A stretch of 64,000 nucleotides of DNA from Rhodococcoides kyotonense (GTDB lineage: Bacteria; Actinomycetota; Actinomycetes; Mycobacteriales; Mycobacteriaceae): positions 62,001 to 126,000 of the forward strand of contig NZ_LVHI01000023.1 of assembly GCF_001645385.1 (NCBI RefSeq). Direction: 5' to 3'. Shown piece after piece: positions 17,598 to 26,338 of this stretch (position 1 is its first letter; each line of letters starts with the position of its first letter). Both the position numbers and the translations under genes were made by a program. The notes under the pieces were generated by a model. It was not told the origin of the DNA and did not search any database. It saw only the letters and a program-made list of their open reading frames with translations.

Positions 17598-18742
17598 CGA
17601 TCTGGACGACGCCGGAGCGGCAGCAGCTCCGGAAGACCGTTCGCGGCTTCGTCGAACAGGACATTCTGCCGCACCTGAACCAGTGGGAATCCGACGGTGA
17701 AATACCGCGCGATCTCCACAGGAAGGCCGCAGCACTGGGCCTGATCGGCGCGGGCTTCCCAGAGGACGTGGGCGGTGACGGTGGCGACCTCGCCGACGCC
17801 GTCGTCATCTGCGAGGAAATGCACCAGGCCGGTGCGTCGGGAGGTTTGTTCGCGTCGCTGTTCACCAGCGGAATCGCGTTGCCGCACTTGGTCGCAGCGC
17901 GGAACGACGAGCAGATCGACAAGTGGGTCCGCCCGACCCTCGCGGGCGAGAAGATCGGCTCGCTTGCCATCACCGAACCCGGCGGTGGATCCGACGTCGG
18001 ACATCTGCGAACCAAGGCAGTGCGCGACGGCGACCACTACGTCGTCAACGGTGCGAAGACCTACATCACGTCGGGCTGCCGTGCGGACTTCGTCGTCACT
18101 GCCGTCAGGACGGGCGGCGACGGTGCCGCCGGGGTATCGCTACTCGTCGTCGAGAAGGGCACCCCCGGTTTCGAGGTCGCGAACAAGCTCGACAAGATGG
18201 GATGGCGCGCATCGGACACCGCGGAACTGTCGTTCACCGACGCCCGAGTGCCCGTGGAGAACCTAGTCGGCGCGGAAAATTCCGGGTTCGCGCAGATCGC
18301 GCAGGCCTTCCTGACCGAACGTATCGCCCTCGCCGCCCAGGCCTACGCCAGTGCGCAGCGGTGCCTCGACCTGACGCTGCAGTGGGTGCGCGACCGTGAG
18401 ACGTTCGGAAAGCCGCTCATCGCACGACAGTCCGTGCAGAACACCGTCACCGAGATGGCGCGCAAGATCGACATCGCACGCGTCTACACCCGCAACGTCG
18501 TCGAGCGATCGCTCGACAGCAACGACGACCTGATCGCCGAAGTCTGCTTCGCGAAGAACACCGCCGTCGAAACCGGGGAGTGGGTGGCCGACAAAGCCGT
18601 GCAACTCTTCGGTGGCCTCGGCTACATGCGGGAAAGCGAAGTCGAACGCCAGTATCGCGACATGCGCATCCTCGGCATCGGCGGCGGAACCACCGAGATC
18701 CTGACCGGACTGGCAGCGAAACGATTGGGGTATCAGGCATGA
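17594..18742 (+). CDS. fadE13: Acyl-CoA dehydrogenase (FadE13-like)
   Basis: 382 residues, normal for a FAD acyl-CoA dehydrogenase, which introduces the alpha,beta double bond. LAITEPGGGSDVGHLRTKA and YVVNGAKTYITSG are flavin/substrate motifs; DRETFGKPLIARQSVQN and the C-terminal QLFGGLGYMRESEVERQYRDMRI (positions about 335-358) are family signatures, with the catalytic-base region around the latter. Start ATG 17594 overlaps the AtuA-like stop (ATGA); the longer in-frame extension to 17354 is antisense noise. By gene order it matches Rv0975c. In the inferred pathway it would act before the carboxylase. Confidence 0.88.
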   Translation: MTIWTTPERQQLRKTVRGFVEQDILPHLNQWESDGEIPRDLHRKAAALGLIGAGFPEDVGGDGGDLADAVVICEEMHQAGASGGLFASLFTSGIALPHLVAARNDEQIDKWVRPTLAGEKIGSLAITEPGGGSDVGHLRTKAVRDGDHYVVNGAKTYITSGCRADFVVTAVRTGGDGAAGVSLLVVEKGTPGFEVANKLDKMGWRASDTAELSFTDARVPVENLVGAENSGFAQIAQAFLTERIALAAQAYASAQRCLDLTLQWVRDRETFGKPLIARQSVQNTVTEMARKIDIARVYTRNVVERSLDSNDDLIAEVCFAKNTAVETGEWVADKAVQLFGGLGYMRESEVERQYRDMRILGIGGGTTEILTGLAAKRLGYQA

Positions 18743-20337
18743 GCGTGCTGAAGTCCACTCTCGACACCGCATCGGAGCAATTCACCGATGCGACGGAGGC
18801 GATGAACACCAAACTCGCCGAGATCGACACCGAGCACTCGAAGGCGCTCCTCGGCGGCGGCGAGAAATACGTCGAGCGACACAAGAAGCGCGGAAAGTTG
18901 CTGGCGCGCGAGCGCATCGAACTCCTCATCGACGAGGATTCCGCATTCCTCGAACTGTGCCCGCTGGCGGCCTGGGGGAGTGAATTCCCTGTCGGCGCAA
19001 GCACGGTCATGGGGATCGGTGTCGTCAGTGGAGTCGAATGCCTGATCGTGGCCAACGATCCCACCGTGCGCGGCGGTGCCAGCAACCCGTGGACCCTGAA
19101 GAAAGGGTTCCGCGCCAACGATATCGCGACCCAGAACCGTCTCCCCGTGATCTCGCTCGTCGAATCCGGCGGAGCGGACCTGCCCACCCAGAAGGAAGTC
19201 TTCATCCCGGGCGGCCGGATGTTCCGCGACCTGACGCAGCTGTCCGCGAAAGGGATTCCGACGATCGCACTGGTCTTCGGCAACTCGACCGCGGGCGGCG
19301 CGTACATCCCCGGAATGTCCGATCACGTCGTCATGGTCAAGGAACGCTCCAAGGTGTTCCTCGCCGGGCCACCGCTGGTGAAGATGGCCACCGGTGAGGA
19401 CTCCGACGACGAATCCCTCGGCGGTGCCGAGATGCACGCCCGAAAGTCCGGTCTCGCAGACTATTTCGCCGTCGACGAGCAGGACGCCATCCGTATCGGC
19501 CGCAGCATCGTCGAGCGGCTGAACTGGAAGAAGAAGGGACCCGAGCCGCGCGCCGACGTCATCGAGCCGCTCGCGGATCCCGAGGATCTGCTGGGCATCG
19601 TCCCCACCGACCTCAAGATCCCGTTCGACCCGCGCGAGGTCATCGCCCGCATCGTCGACGGCTCCGACTTCGACGAGTTCAAGCCCATGTACGGCTCCTC
19701 GCTCGTCACCGGATGGGCTGAGCTGCACGGCTACCCGATCGGTATTCTCGCCAACGCCCGCGGAGTTCTGTTCAGCGAGGAATCGCAGAAAGCGACGCAG
19801 TTCATCCAGCTCGCCAACCGGTCGAACACGCCACTGTTGTTCCTGCACAACACAACCGGATACATGGTGGGCAAGGAATACGAGGAAGGGGGCATGATCA
19901 AGCACGGTTCGATGATGATCAACGCCGTATCCAACTCGACGGTTCCGCACATCTCGATCCTGCTCGGCGCGTCGTACGGTGCAGGGCATTACGGCATGTG
20001 CGGCCGCGCATTCGATCCGCGCTTCCTGTTCGCCTGGCCGTCGAGCAAGTCTGCCGTCATGGGCGGCGCGCAACTGGCAGGCGTCATCTCCATCGTCGGA
20101 CGCGCGGCAGCAGAAGCCCGCGGTCAGGCATTCGACGAAGAGGCCGACGCGGGATTGCGCGCGATGATCGAAAACCAGATCGAAGCCGAATCGCTTCCGA
20201 TGTTCCTGTCCGGACGCCTCTACGACGACGGCGTCATCGACCCCCGTGACACCCGTACGGTAGTGGGAATGTGCTTGTCGGCCATCGCCTCTGCCCCGAT
20301 CGAAGGCACCGATACCTTCGGTGTCTTCCGGATGTGA
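18739..20337 (+). CDS. accD2: Acyl-CoA carboxylase carboxyltransferase (beta) subunit (AccD2-like)
   Basis: 532 residues with the two crotonase-like carboxyltransferase halves. ERHKKRGKLLARERIELL is the conserved N-terminal motif, VESGGADLPTQKEVFIPGG and NSTAGGAYIPGMSD build the first oxyanion site, and LGASYGAGHYGMCGRAFDPRF with AWPSSKSAVMGG the second. The sequence resembles methylcrotonyl/geranyl-CoA carboxylase subunits, which carboxylate a branched alkenoyl-CoA, more than acetyl/propionyl-type AccD. It overlaps the upstream dehydrogenase by 4 bp and lies just before its biotin-carrying partner. It corresponds by order to Rv0974c. The exact acyl chain cannot be read from sequence. Confidence 0.88.
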   Translation: MSVLKSTLDTASEQFTDATEAMNTKLAEIDTEHSKALLGGGEKYVERHKKRGKLLARERIELLIDEDSAFLELCPLAAWGSEFPVGASTVMGIGVVSGVECLIVANDPTVRGGASNPWTLKKGFRANDIATQNRLPVISLVESGGADLPTQKEVFIPGGRMFRDLTQLSAKGIPTIALVFGNSTAGGAYIPGMSDHVVMVKERSKVFLAGPPLVKMATGEDSDDESLGGAEMHARKSGLADYFAVDEQDAIRIGRSIVERLNWKKKGPEPRADVIEPLADPEDLLGIVPTDLKIPFDPREVIARIVDGSDFDEFKPMYGSSLVTGWAELHGYPIGILANARGVLFSEESQKATQFIQLANRSNTPLLFLHNTTGYMVGKEYEEGGMIKHGSMMINAVSNSTVPHISILLGASYGAGHYGMCGRAFDPRFLFAWPSSKSAVMGGAQLAGVISIVGRAAAEARGQAFDEEADAGLRAMIENQIEAESLPMFLSGRLYDDGVIDPRDTRTVVGMCLSAIASAPIEGTDTFGVFRM

Positions 20338-20342
20338 GCGAC

Positions 20343-22295
20343 ATGACCATCACGAGCGTCCTCGTAGCCAACCGCGGCGAAATCGCCCGACGCGTCTTCA
20401 CGACCTGCCGTCAGGAAGGCATCGACACGGTCGCCGTCTTCTCCGACGCCGACGCGGACGCCCCGCACGTCCGCGATGCCGACGTTGCGGTCCATCTGCC
20501 CGGCACCGCGTCGGCGGACACCTATCTGCGCGGTGAGCTCGTGATCGCGGCCGCCGTCCAGACCGGCGCCGACGCCATCCACCCCGGTTACGGATTCCTG
20601 TCCGAGAACGCCGATTTCGCACAGCAGGTGCAGAACGCCGGACTGACGTGGATCGGACCGACCGTCAAGTCCATCGAACTCATGGGCTCGAAGGTCGAGT
20701 CGAAGAAGATCATGTCCGACGCCGGGGTGCCGGTTCTCGACCGTCTGACTCCGGCGGACGTCACCGACGCCGACCTCCCGGTGCTCATCAAGGCCTCGGC
20801 GGGCGGTGGTGGCCGCGGCATGCGCGTCGTCCGCGAACTCGCGAAGCTCGACGAGGAGATCGAAGCCGCTGGGCGCGAGTCGCTGTCTGCGTTCGGTGAT
20901 GCGACGGTGTTCGTCGAACGCTACATCGAGACCGGGCGGCACATCGAAGTGCAGGTCATGGCCGACCGCCACGGGACCGTCTGGACCGTGGGCGAACGCG
21001 AATGCTCGATCCAGCGCAGGCACCAGAAGGTCGTCGAGGAGGCGCCGTCGCCACTCGTCGAACGCATCGACGGCATGCGGGACCGGTTGTTCGACGCCGC
21101 GCGAAAAGCAGCCGAGGCCATCGGTTACGAGGGTGCAGGCACCGTCGAGTTTCTCGCCGACGAGAAGGGCAACTTCTTCTTCCTGGAGATGAACACCCGC
21201 CTCCAGGTCGAGCATCCCGTCACCGAATGTACGACGGGACTCGACCTCGTCGCGCTGCAGATCAGCGTCGCGGCAGGGGATCCGTTGCCCACGGAACAGC
21301 CGTCGGCGCAGGGGCATTCGATCGAGGTCAGGCTCTACGCCGAGGACCCGGCCCAGGAGTGGCAGCCGCAGAGCGGACCGGTCCATCGGTTCGACATCCC
21401 CGGCAGGCACTTCGAAGTCCTGACCGCGTCGGGCATCCGCGTCGACTCCGGCGTCGAGAGTGGCAGCACGATCAGCACCCACTACGACCCCATGCTCGCC
21501 AAGGTCATCTCGTACGCACCCACGCGCGGTCAGGCCGCGAACCTTCTCGCGAAGTCCCTGTCACGGGCCGTCATTCACGGGCCGACGACCAACCGCGACC
21601 TCCTCGTCGCGATCCTGCAGCACCCTGCGTTCCTGGCCGGCGACACCGACACGGCCTTCTTCGACACGCACGGCCTCGACATTCTGTCCCAGCCGATCGC
21701 GCAGGGGCGGGCCGTCCGGATGTCGGCGCTCGCGGCGGCGTTGGCCGATGCGGCATCGAACCGCGACAGGGCGACGGTCAACAAGGGGCTGCCGAGTGGC
21801 TGGCGCAACCTCCCGTCTCAGCCGCAGCGAAAACTGTACGGCGACATCACCGTCGAATACACCCTCGGCCGCTACGGGCTGAAGACGGACCAACTCGACG
21901 GCGTCACCCTCGTCGACTACACGCCGAACCGAGTCGTGCTCGACGACAACAAGATCCGTCGTACATTCCAGGTGAGCACGTACGGCTCGCACGTCTTCGT
22001 GGATTCACCGCTCGGCCCGGTGCGTCTCGAATGCACACCGCGCTTCGTCGACCCCACCGACGAAGTCGCGGCAGGTTCGTTGCTCGCGCCGATGCCGGGC
22101 AGCGTCGTCAGAGTTGCTGCAGCACAGGGTGACACCGTGACCGCAGGCCAGCCGATCCTCTGGCTCGAGGCCATGAAGATGGAGCACACCGTGACTGCAC
22201 CCGCGGACGGTGTGCTCACCGAACTGAACGTCAGTGCAGGTCAGCAAGTGGAAGTCGGGACGGTCTTGGCCGTTGTCAGTGAGGGAGAAGAATGA
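20343..22295 (+). CDS. accA2: Biotin-dependent acyl-CoA carboxylase alpha subunit (biotin carboxylase + BCCP; AccA2-like)
   Basis: 650 residues. The biotin carboxylase part starts with SVLVANRGEIARRVF and contains the ATP-grasp Gly loop KASAGGGGRGMRVV, ERECSIQRRHQKVVEEAPSP and EMNTRLQVEHPVTE. A middle BT-like linker leads to the C-terminal carrier domain, with the biotin lysine at about 612 in EAMKMEHT. It carboxylates its own biotin with bicarbonate and ATP and hands the group to AccD2. ATG 20343 is used; GTG 20334 would give the 4-bp overlap that most other junctions in this operon have and adds three residues. Corresponds to Rv0973c. Confidence 0.88.
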   Translation: MTITSVLVANRGEIARRVFTTCRQEGIDTVAVFSDADADAPHVRDADVAVHLPGTASADTYLRGELVIAAAVQTGADAIHPGYGFLSENADFAQQVQNAGLTWIGPTVKSIELMGSKVESKKIMSDAGVPVLDRLTPADVTDADLPVLIKASAGGGGRGMRVVRELAKLDEEIEAAGRESLSAFGDATVFVERYIETGRHIEVQVMADRHGTVWTVGERECSIQRRHQKVVEEAPSPLVERIDGMRDRLFDAARKAAEAIGYEGAGTVEFLADEKGNFFFLEMNTRLQVEHPVTECTTGLDLVALQISVAAGDPLPTEQPSAQGHSIEVRLYAEDPAQEWQPQSGPVHRFDIPGRHFEVLTASGIRVDSGVESGSTISTHYDPMLAKVISYAPTRGQAANLLAKSLSRAVIHGPTTNRDLLVAILQHPAFLAGDTDTAFFDTHGLDILSQPIAQGRAVRMSALAAALADAASNRDRATVNKGLPSGWRNLPSQPQRKLYGDITVEYTLGRYGLKTDQLDGVTLVDYTPNRVVLDDNKIRRTFQVSTYGSHVFVDSPLGPVRLECTPRFVDPTDEVAAGSLLAPMPGSVVRVAAAQGDTVTAGQPILWLEAMKMEHTVTAPADGVLTELNVSAGQQVEVGTVLAVVSEGEE

Positions 22296-23452
22296 GCTTC
22301 ATCGAAACCGACGAGCAGAAGGGCCTGCGCGCCGCGGTCTCGTCGCTGGGCAAGCGCTACAACTACGTCGACTACGTCCTACCGAAGGCTCGCAAGGGCG
22401 AACCACTGACCGAACTGTGGGGTGAGGCAAGCAAACTCGGCTTCCTCGGCGTCAACCTGCCGGAGGAGTACGGCGGCGGGGGTGCGGGCATCTACGAGCT
22501 CGCGCTCGTCCAGGAAGAACTCGCGGCACACGGTGCAGGTCTGCTGCTGGTCGTCGTCAGCCCTGCCATCTGCGGAACCATCATCGGCAAGTACGGCACC
22601 GACGAGCAGAAGCAGGCGTGGCTGCCTGCGCTGTCCGACGGGTCGAAGATCATGGCGTTCGGCATCACCGAGCCCGACGCCGGATCGAACTCGCACCAGA
22701 TCACGACGACGGCTCGTCGAGATGGAAGCGACTGGATCCTTCGCGGCAGCAAGATCTACATCTCCGGCGTCGACCAGGCCGATGCGGTGCTGATCGTCGC
22801 CAGGACCGAGGACAGCAAGACAGGGAAGCTGAAGCCGGCGCTGTTCATCGTCCCGACCGATTCCGAGGGCTTCCAGAAGACCCGGATGGAGATGGACATC
22901 ATCGAACCGGATCACCAGTTCACGCTGTTCCTCGACGACGTTCGACTGCCCGCGGACGCTCTCGTGGGTGAGGCCGACGCGGCCCTGATGCAGCTGTTCG
23001 CGGGACTGAACCCGGAGCGGATTCTCGGTGCGGCGATGGCCGTCGGGATGGGGCGTTACGCGCTCGATGCGGCCGTGAAGTACGCGAACGAGCGGACCGT
23101 CTGGAAGTCGCCCATCGGTGCGCATCAGGGCATCGCGCATCCACTCGCGCAGGTGAAGATCGAACTGGAACTGGCCAAGCTGATGATGCAGAAGGCCGCG
23201 GTCCTGTACGACAGTGGCGACGACTTCGGTGCAGCCGAGGCCGCCAACATGGCGAAATATGCTGCGGCAGAAGCAAGTATCAAGGCGCTCGATCAGGCCA
23301 TCCAGACGCACGGCGGTGCAGGCCTCACCGAGGAGTACGGCCTGGCCGCGATGCTCGGTGCGGCTCGTATCGCCCGCGTCGCACCGGTGAGTCGCGAGAT
23401 GATCCTGAACTTCGTGTCGCAGCACTCGCTCGGTCTGCCGAAGAGTTACTGA
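22292..23452 (+). CDS. fadE12: Acyl-CoA dehydrogenase (FadE12-like)
   Basis: 386 residues. Motifs: NLPEEYGGGGAGIYELAL, FGITEPDAGSNSHQITTTA, LRGSKIYISGVDQAD, EPDHQFTLFLDDVRLPAD, and IQTHGGAGLTEEYGLA near the C-terminus in the place of the catalytic-loop region. It is only distantly like the first dehydrogenase of the operon, so the two should handle different acyl-CoAs or different steps. Overlaps accA2 by 4 bp (ATGA) and the next gene by one base (TGATG). Corresponds by position to Rv0972c. Confidence 0.86.
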   Translation: MSFIETDEQKGLRAAVSSLGKRYNYVDYVLPKARKGEPLTELWGEASKLGFLGVNLPEEYGGGGAGIYELALVQEELAAHGAGLLLVVVSPAICGTIIGKYGTDEQKQAWLPALSDGSKIMAFGITEPDAGSNSHQITTTARRDGSDWILRGSKIYISGVDQADAVLIVARTEDSKTGKLKPALFIVPTDSEGFQKTRMEMDIIEPDHQFTLFLDDVRLPADALVGEADAALMQLFAGLNPERILGAAMAVGMGRYALDAAVKYANERTVWKSPIGAHQGIAHPLAQVKIELELAKLMMQKAAVLYDSGDDFGAAEAANMAKYAAAEASIKALDQAIQTHGGAGLTEEYGLAAMLGAARIARVAPVSREMILNFVSQHSLGLPKSY

Positions 23453-24213
23453 TGGCAGTCACCAGTTCGACGGACAACTCCGTCACCACGCTGACACTCG
23501 ATTCCCCGCACAACCGCAACGCCCTGTCGACGATCCTCGTCGACGAGCTCGAAGCCGGTCTGAAGGCCGCAGCCGACGACCCCGACGTGCGCGCGATCGT
23601 GCTCACCCATACGGGCGGCACGTTCTGTGCGGGGGCCGACCTGTCCGAGGCCGGGTCGTCGGTCGAGAGCAGGACGTCGCAGATGCTCGGCCTGTTGCGG
23701 CTGATCGTCGAGACCCCGAAACCGGTCGTCGGACAGATCGACGGACACGTGCGTGCCGGAGGTATGGGGCTCGTCGCCGCGTGTGACATCGCCGTCGCAG
23801 GCACTGCCGCCACCTTCGCGCTGACCGAGGCTCGGCTGGGACTGGCCGCGTCGATCGTGTCCCTGACGGTGTTGCCGCGACTGGACTCGCGCGCAGCCAG
23901 CCGGTACTTCCTGACCGGCGAGAAGTTCGGGGCACACGAGGCGGAAGCGATCGGGTTGATCAGCGAGGCCAGCTCGGATCCGGCGTCGACCGTCGTCGAC
24001 ATCCTGGATTCGCTGAGACAGGCGTCGCCGCAGGGGCTGGCCGAGTCGAAATGGCTGACCACGCGGGCTGTTCTCGCCGGCTTCGACGCCCGCGGCGAGG
24101 AGCTCTCGGCCCATTCGGCGAGGCTGTTTGCATCGGACGAAGCGCGGGAGGGGATGATGTCCTTTCTGCAGAAGCGTCCGCCATCGTGGGCGGGAGTGAA
24201 GCCTACGGAATGA
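23452..24213 (+). CDS. echA7: Enoyl-CoA hydratase/isomerase family, alkenylglutaconyl-CoA-hydratase-like (EchA7-like)
   Basis: 253 residues of the crotonase fold. NRNALSTILVDEL, TGGTFCAGADLSE and GHVRAGGMGLVAACDIAVAG form the CoA and oxyanion sites. The first catalytic Glu of standard hydratases (in GGxE) is replaced by Gly, while the second is kept in FALTEARLGLAASIVS. The pattern GGxGL...CDIA...FALTExxLGL is that of 3-methylglutaconyl-CoA and isohexenylglutaconyl-CoA hydratases (LiuC, AtuE), which fits a carboxylase making a glutaconyl-CoA product one step earlier. Last gene before the regulator. Confidence 0.83.
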   Translation: MAVTSSTDNSVTTLTLDSPHNRNALSTILVDELEAGLKAAADDPDVRAIVLTHTGGTFCAGADLSEAGSSVESRTSQMLGLLRLIVETPKPVVGQIDGHVRAGGMGLVAACDIAVAGTAATFALTEARLGLAASIVSLTVLPRLDSRAASRYFLTGEKFGAHEAEAIGLISEASSDPASTVVDILDSLRQASPQGLAESKWLTTRAVLAGFDARGEELSAHSARLFASDEAREGMMSFLQKRPPSWAGVKPTE

Positions 24214-24224
24214 CCAGATGGTCA
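24211..24224. promoter_or_regulatory. Perfect operator-like palindrome before the TetR gene
   Basis: TGACCAGATGGTCA is a perfect inverted repeat of two 6-bp arms with a 2-bp spacer, a common TetR-family operator layout in actinobacteria. It overlaps the stop codon of the echA7-like gene and lies 30 bp before the TetR start, so it most likely serves autoregulation and can also set readthrough from the operon. Confidence 0.55.
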
Positions 24225-24254
24225 GCCGCTAGACCGGGAGAGAAGTAGTACGAG

Positions 24255-24884
24255 ATGGTGACGGCGCGTGAACCGAAGCAGGACCGCAGTAGAGCCACGC
24301 GCCATCGGCTTCTCGAGGCGACGATCGATTCGCTGTCGGAACACGGCTGGGCGGCGACGACGGTAGGCGTCGTCGCCGAACGCGCGGGAGTCTCCCGCGG
24401 CGCGACGCAACACCATTTTCCGACGCGCGAGGACCTGATCACCGCGGCGCTGGACTCCATGTTCGACACGCGGATGGAGAACGCCCAGGCGGAAACGACT
24501 CCGGTGCCGCCGGGCCCGGAGCGGACGAAGGCCGTGGTCGAACGGCTCGTCGAGTACTACACCGGACCGCAGTTCAAGGCTGCCCTGCAGGTGTGGACGG
24601 CCGCGGCCGCCGACCCCGAGATGCGCGCCCGGGTTCTACCTCTGGAGGAGAAGTTCGGCCGCGTCGCGCATCGAATGGCCGTCGCACACCTCGGTGCCGA
24701 CGACTCCGATCCGCAGACGCACCGCCTCGTCCAAGCCACGCTGGATCTCGCGCGCGGCCTCGGACTCGCCGACGTACTGAGCGACGACTCGCGTCGTCGC
24801 GCAGAGATCGTGCGGGCCTGGGCAGGCGTCCTCGACAGCTCGTTGAAGATTCGACAGGGTGAAATCGCTGTACTGAACGGATGA
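24255..24884 (+). CDS. TetR/AcrR family transcriptional regulator
   Basis: 209 residues. The N-terminal helix-turn-helix is clear: RATRHRLLEATIDSLSEHGW followed by TTVGVVAERAGVSRGATQHHFPTREDLI, with the recognition helix in SRGATQHHF. The C-terminal ligand-binding domain has a TetR_C-like PEMRARVLPLEEKFGRVAHRMA segment. As the last, non-overlapping gene of the acyl-CoA locus it is the obvious local regulator, probably sensing an acyl-CoA of the pathway. ATG 24255 is used; GTG 24258 is an alternative. Two palindromes nearby (15065-15082, 24211-24224) are candidate targets. Confidence 0.86.
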   Translation: MVTAREPKQDRSRATRHRLLEATIDSLSEHGWAATTVGVVAERAGVSRGATQHHFPTREDLITAALDSMFDTRMENAQAETTPVPPGPERTKAVVERLVEYYTGPQFKAALQVWTAAAADPEMRARVLPLEEKFGRVAHRMAVAHLGADDSDPQTHRLVQATLDLARGLGLADVLSDDSRRRAEIVRAWAGVLDSSLKIRQGEIAVLNG

Positions 24885-24934
24885 TTTCGACCGTTCGGCA
24901 AGCGGTGCGTATCTCGGCGTGATTCGCTTCGCTG

Positions 24935-26338
24935 GTGAACCAGGTACACAGAGGCCATATCTTCCATGTCGCCGGATCGCCCACGGTGCACGGCGCGACC
25001 GACGCGCTCGAGTACCTGGAGGACGGGGCGCTCGTCGTCGACGGTGACGGACGCATCGTCTACTGCGGCGCGTTCGACGGATTGCCCGAGGACCACGAGA
25101 GCTGGAACGTCGTCGACCACCGCCCGGGCTTCATCTTCCCCGGGTTCGTCGACACGCACGTCCACTTCCCGCAGACCTTCGCCGGCGACGCCTACGGCGG
25201 TGGCCAACTGCTCGAGTGGCTGAACGCGTGCATCTTCCCGTCGGAAAGCCTGTTCGCCGATCCGGACTTCGCGCGGGAAGCCGCTGTGAAGTTCTGCGAT
25301 CGACGCATCGCGGCCGGTACGACGCAGGCGATGGTGTTCGGCTCGGCCTTCCCGCACGCGCAGGACGCACTGTTCGAGGAGACCAGGCGTCGAGGCCTGC
25401 GCGTCGTCAGCGGACGGGGAGTGCAGACCACCGGACCCGACTCGGCCGCAGCCCTGATCACCAGCGAAGACGACGCCGTACGACTCGTCACCGAGGAGAT
25501 CGAGAAATGGCACGCCGCCGACACCGGGGACGTCCGCACGGCGACGTTGCACGTGGCCGTCGTACCGCGGTTCTCACTGGCGGTCACCACCGAGACGTTG
25601 AAGAACCTCGGTGAGCTCTACGATTCGGTCCGCGACCGCGGCGTCTACTTCCACAGTCACCTCAACGAGAACGATCGGCCCGGCACCGGCGAAGTGGCGA
25701 CGACGAAGGAGATGTATCAGGTCGACTCCTACCTCGACACGTACGACGGCAAGTTCCTTCCCGGATCCGCCGTCGGCGGCAAGAGCTTCCTCGGCCGACG
25801 CAGCATTCTCGCGCACGCGGTCCACTGCCAGGACGTCGAACTCGCTCGCATGGCCGAGACGGGCACCTCGATCTCGCACTGTCCGACGTCGCAGCAGTTC
25901 CTCGGTTCCGGAACGATGCCGTGGAAGCGAACCATCGCCTCCGGCGTCAATGTCGCCATCGGTTCCGATTTCGGCGGCGGTGACGAATTCCTGCTGACCC
26001 GAGTTCTCGGCGACGCGTTCAAGGTCCACATCTCCGAGGCGGGCGACGACGGCATCTCGATGCACCCGGCCGAGATGCTGTTCACCGGAACCCTGGCCGG
26101 CGCGCGGGCGCTCGACATGGAAGACCGGATCGGCAACTTCGACGACGGCAAGGAAGCGGACTTCGTCGTCGTCGACCCGCGGGCGTGGCCCCCGCTGCAG
26201 GGCGTGATCGACAACGGCGTGCGGTCCGACGACCCGACCATGGCTCGTGACCAGACGCTCTTCGCAGTGCTGATGGCCATGCGCGAACCTGCGATCACCG
26301 AGGTCTACGTGCAGGGTCGTCGGATCGACGTGACCTAG
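24935..26338 (+). CDS. guaD: Guanine deaminase
   Basis: 467 residues of the amidohydrolase superfamily; it turns guanine into xanthine plus ammonia. The metal-binding HxH is His75/His77 in GFVDTHVHFPQ. HSHLNEN carries the next ligand, AHAVHC another, SHCPTSQQFLGSG is the guanine-deaminase signature, and IGSDFGGGDEF gives the final Asp. No clear ribosome site precedes GTG 24935, 50 bp after the TetR gene. The next gene starts directly at its stop (TAGATG), so both are probably co-translated. Confidence 0.9.
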   Translation: MNQVHRGHIFHVAGSPTVHGATDALEYLEDGALVVDGDGRIVYCGAFDGLPEDHESWNVVDHRPGFIFPGFVDTHVHFPQTFAGDAYGGGQLLEWLNACIFPSESLFADPDFAREAAVKFCDRRIAAGTTQAMVFGSAFPHAQDALFEETRRRGLRVVSGRGVQTTGPDSAAALITSEDDAVRLVTEEIEKWHAADTGDVRTATLHVAVVPRFSLAVTTETLKNLGELYDSVRDRGVYFHSHLNENDRPGTGEVATTKEMYQVDSYLDTYDGKFLPGSAVGGKSFLGRRSILAHAVHCQDVELARMAETGTSISHCPTSQQFLGSGTMPWKRTIASGVNVAIGSDFGGGDEFLLTRVLGDAFKVHISEAGDDGISMHPAEMLFTGTLAGARALDMEDRIGNFDDGKEADFVVVDPRAWPPLQGVIDNGVRSDDPTMARDQTLFAVLMAMREPAITEVYVQGRRIDVT

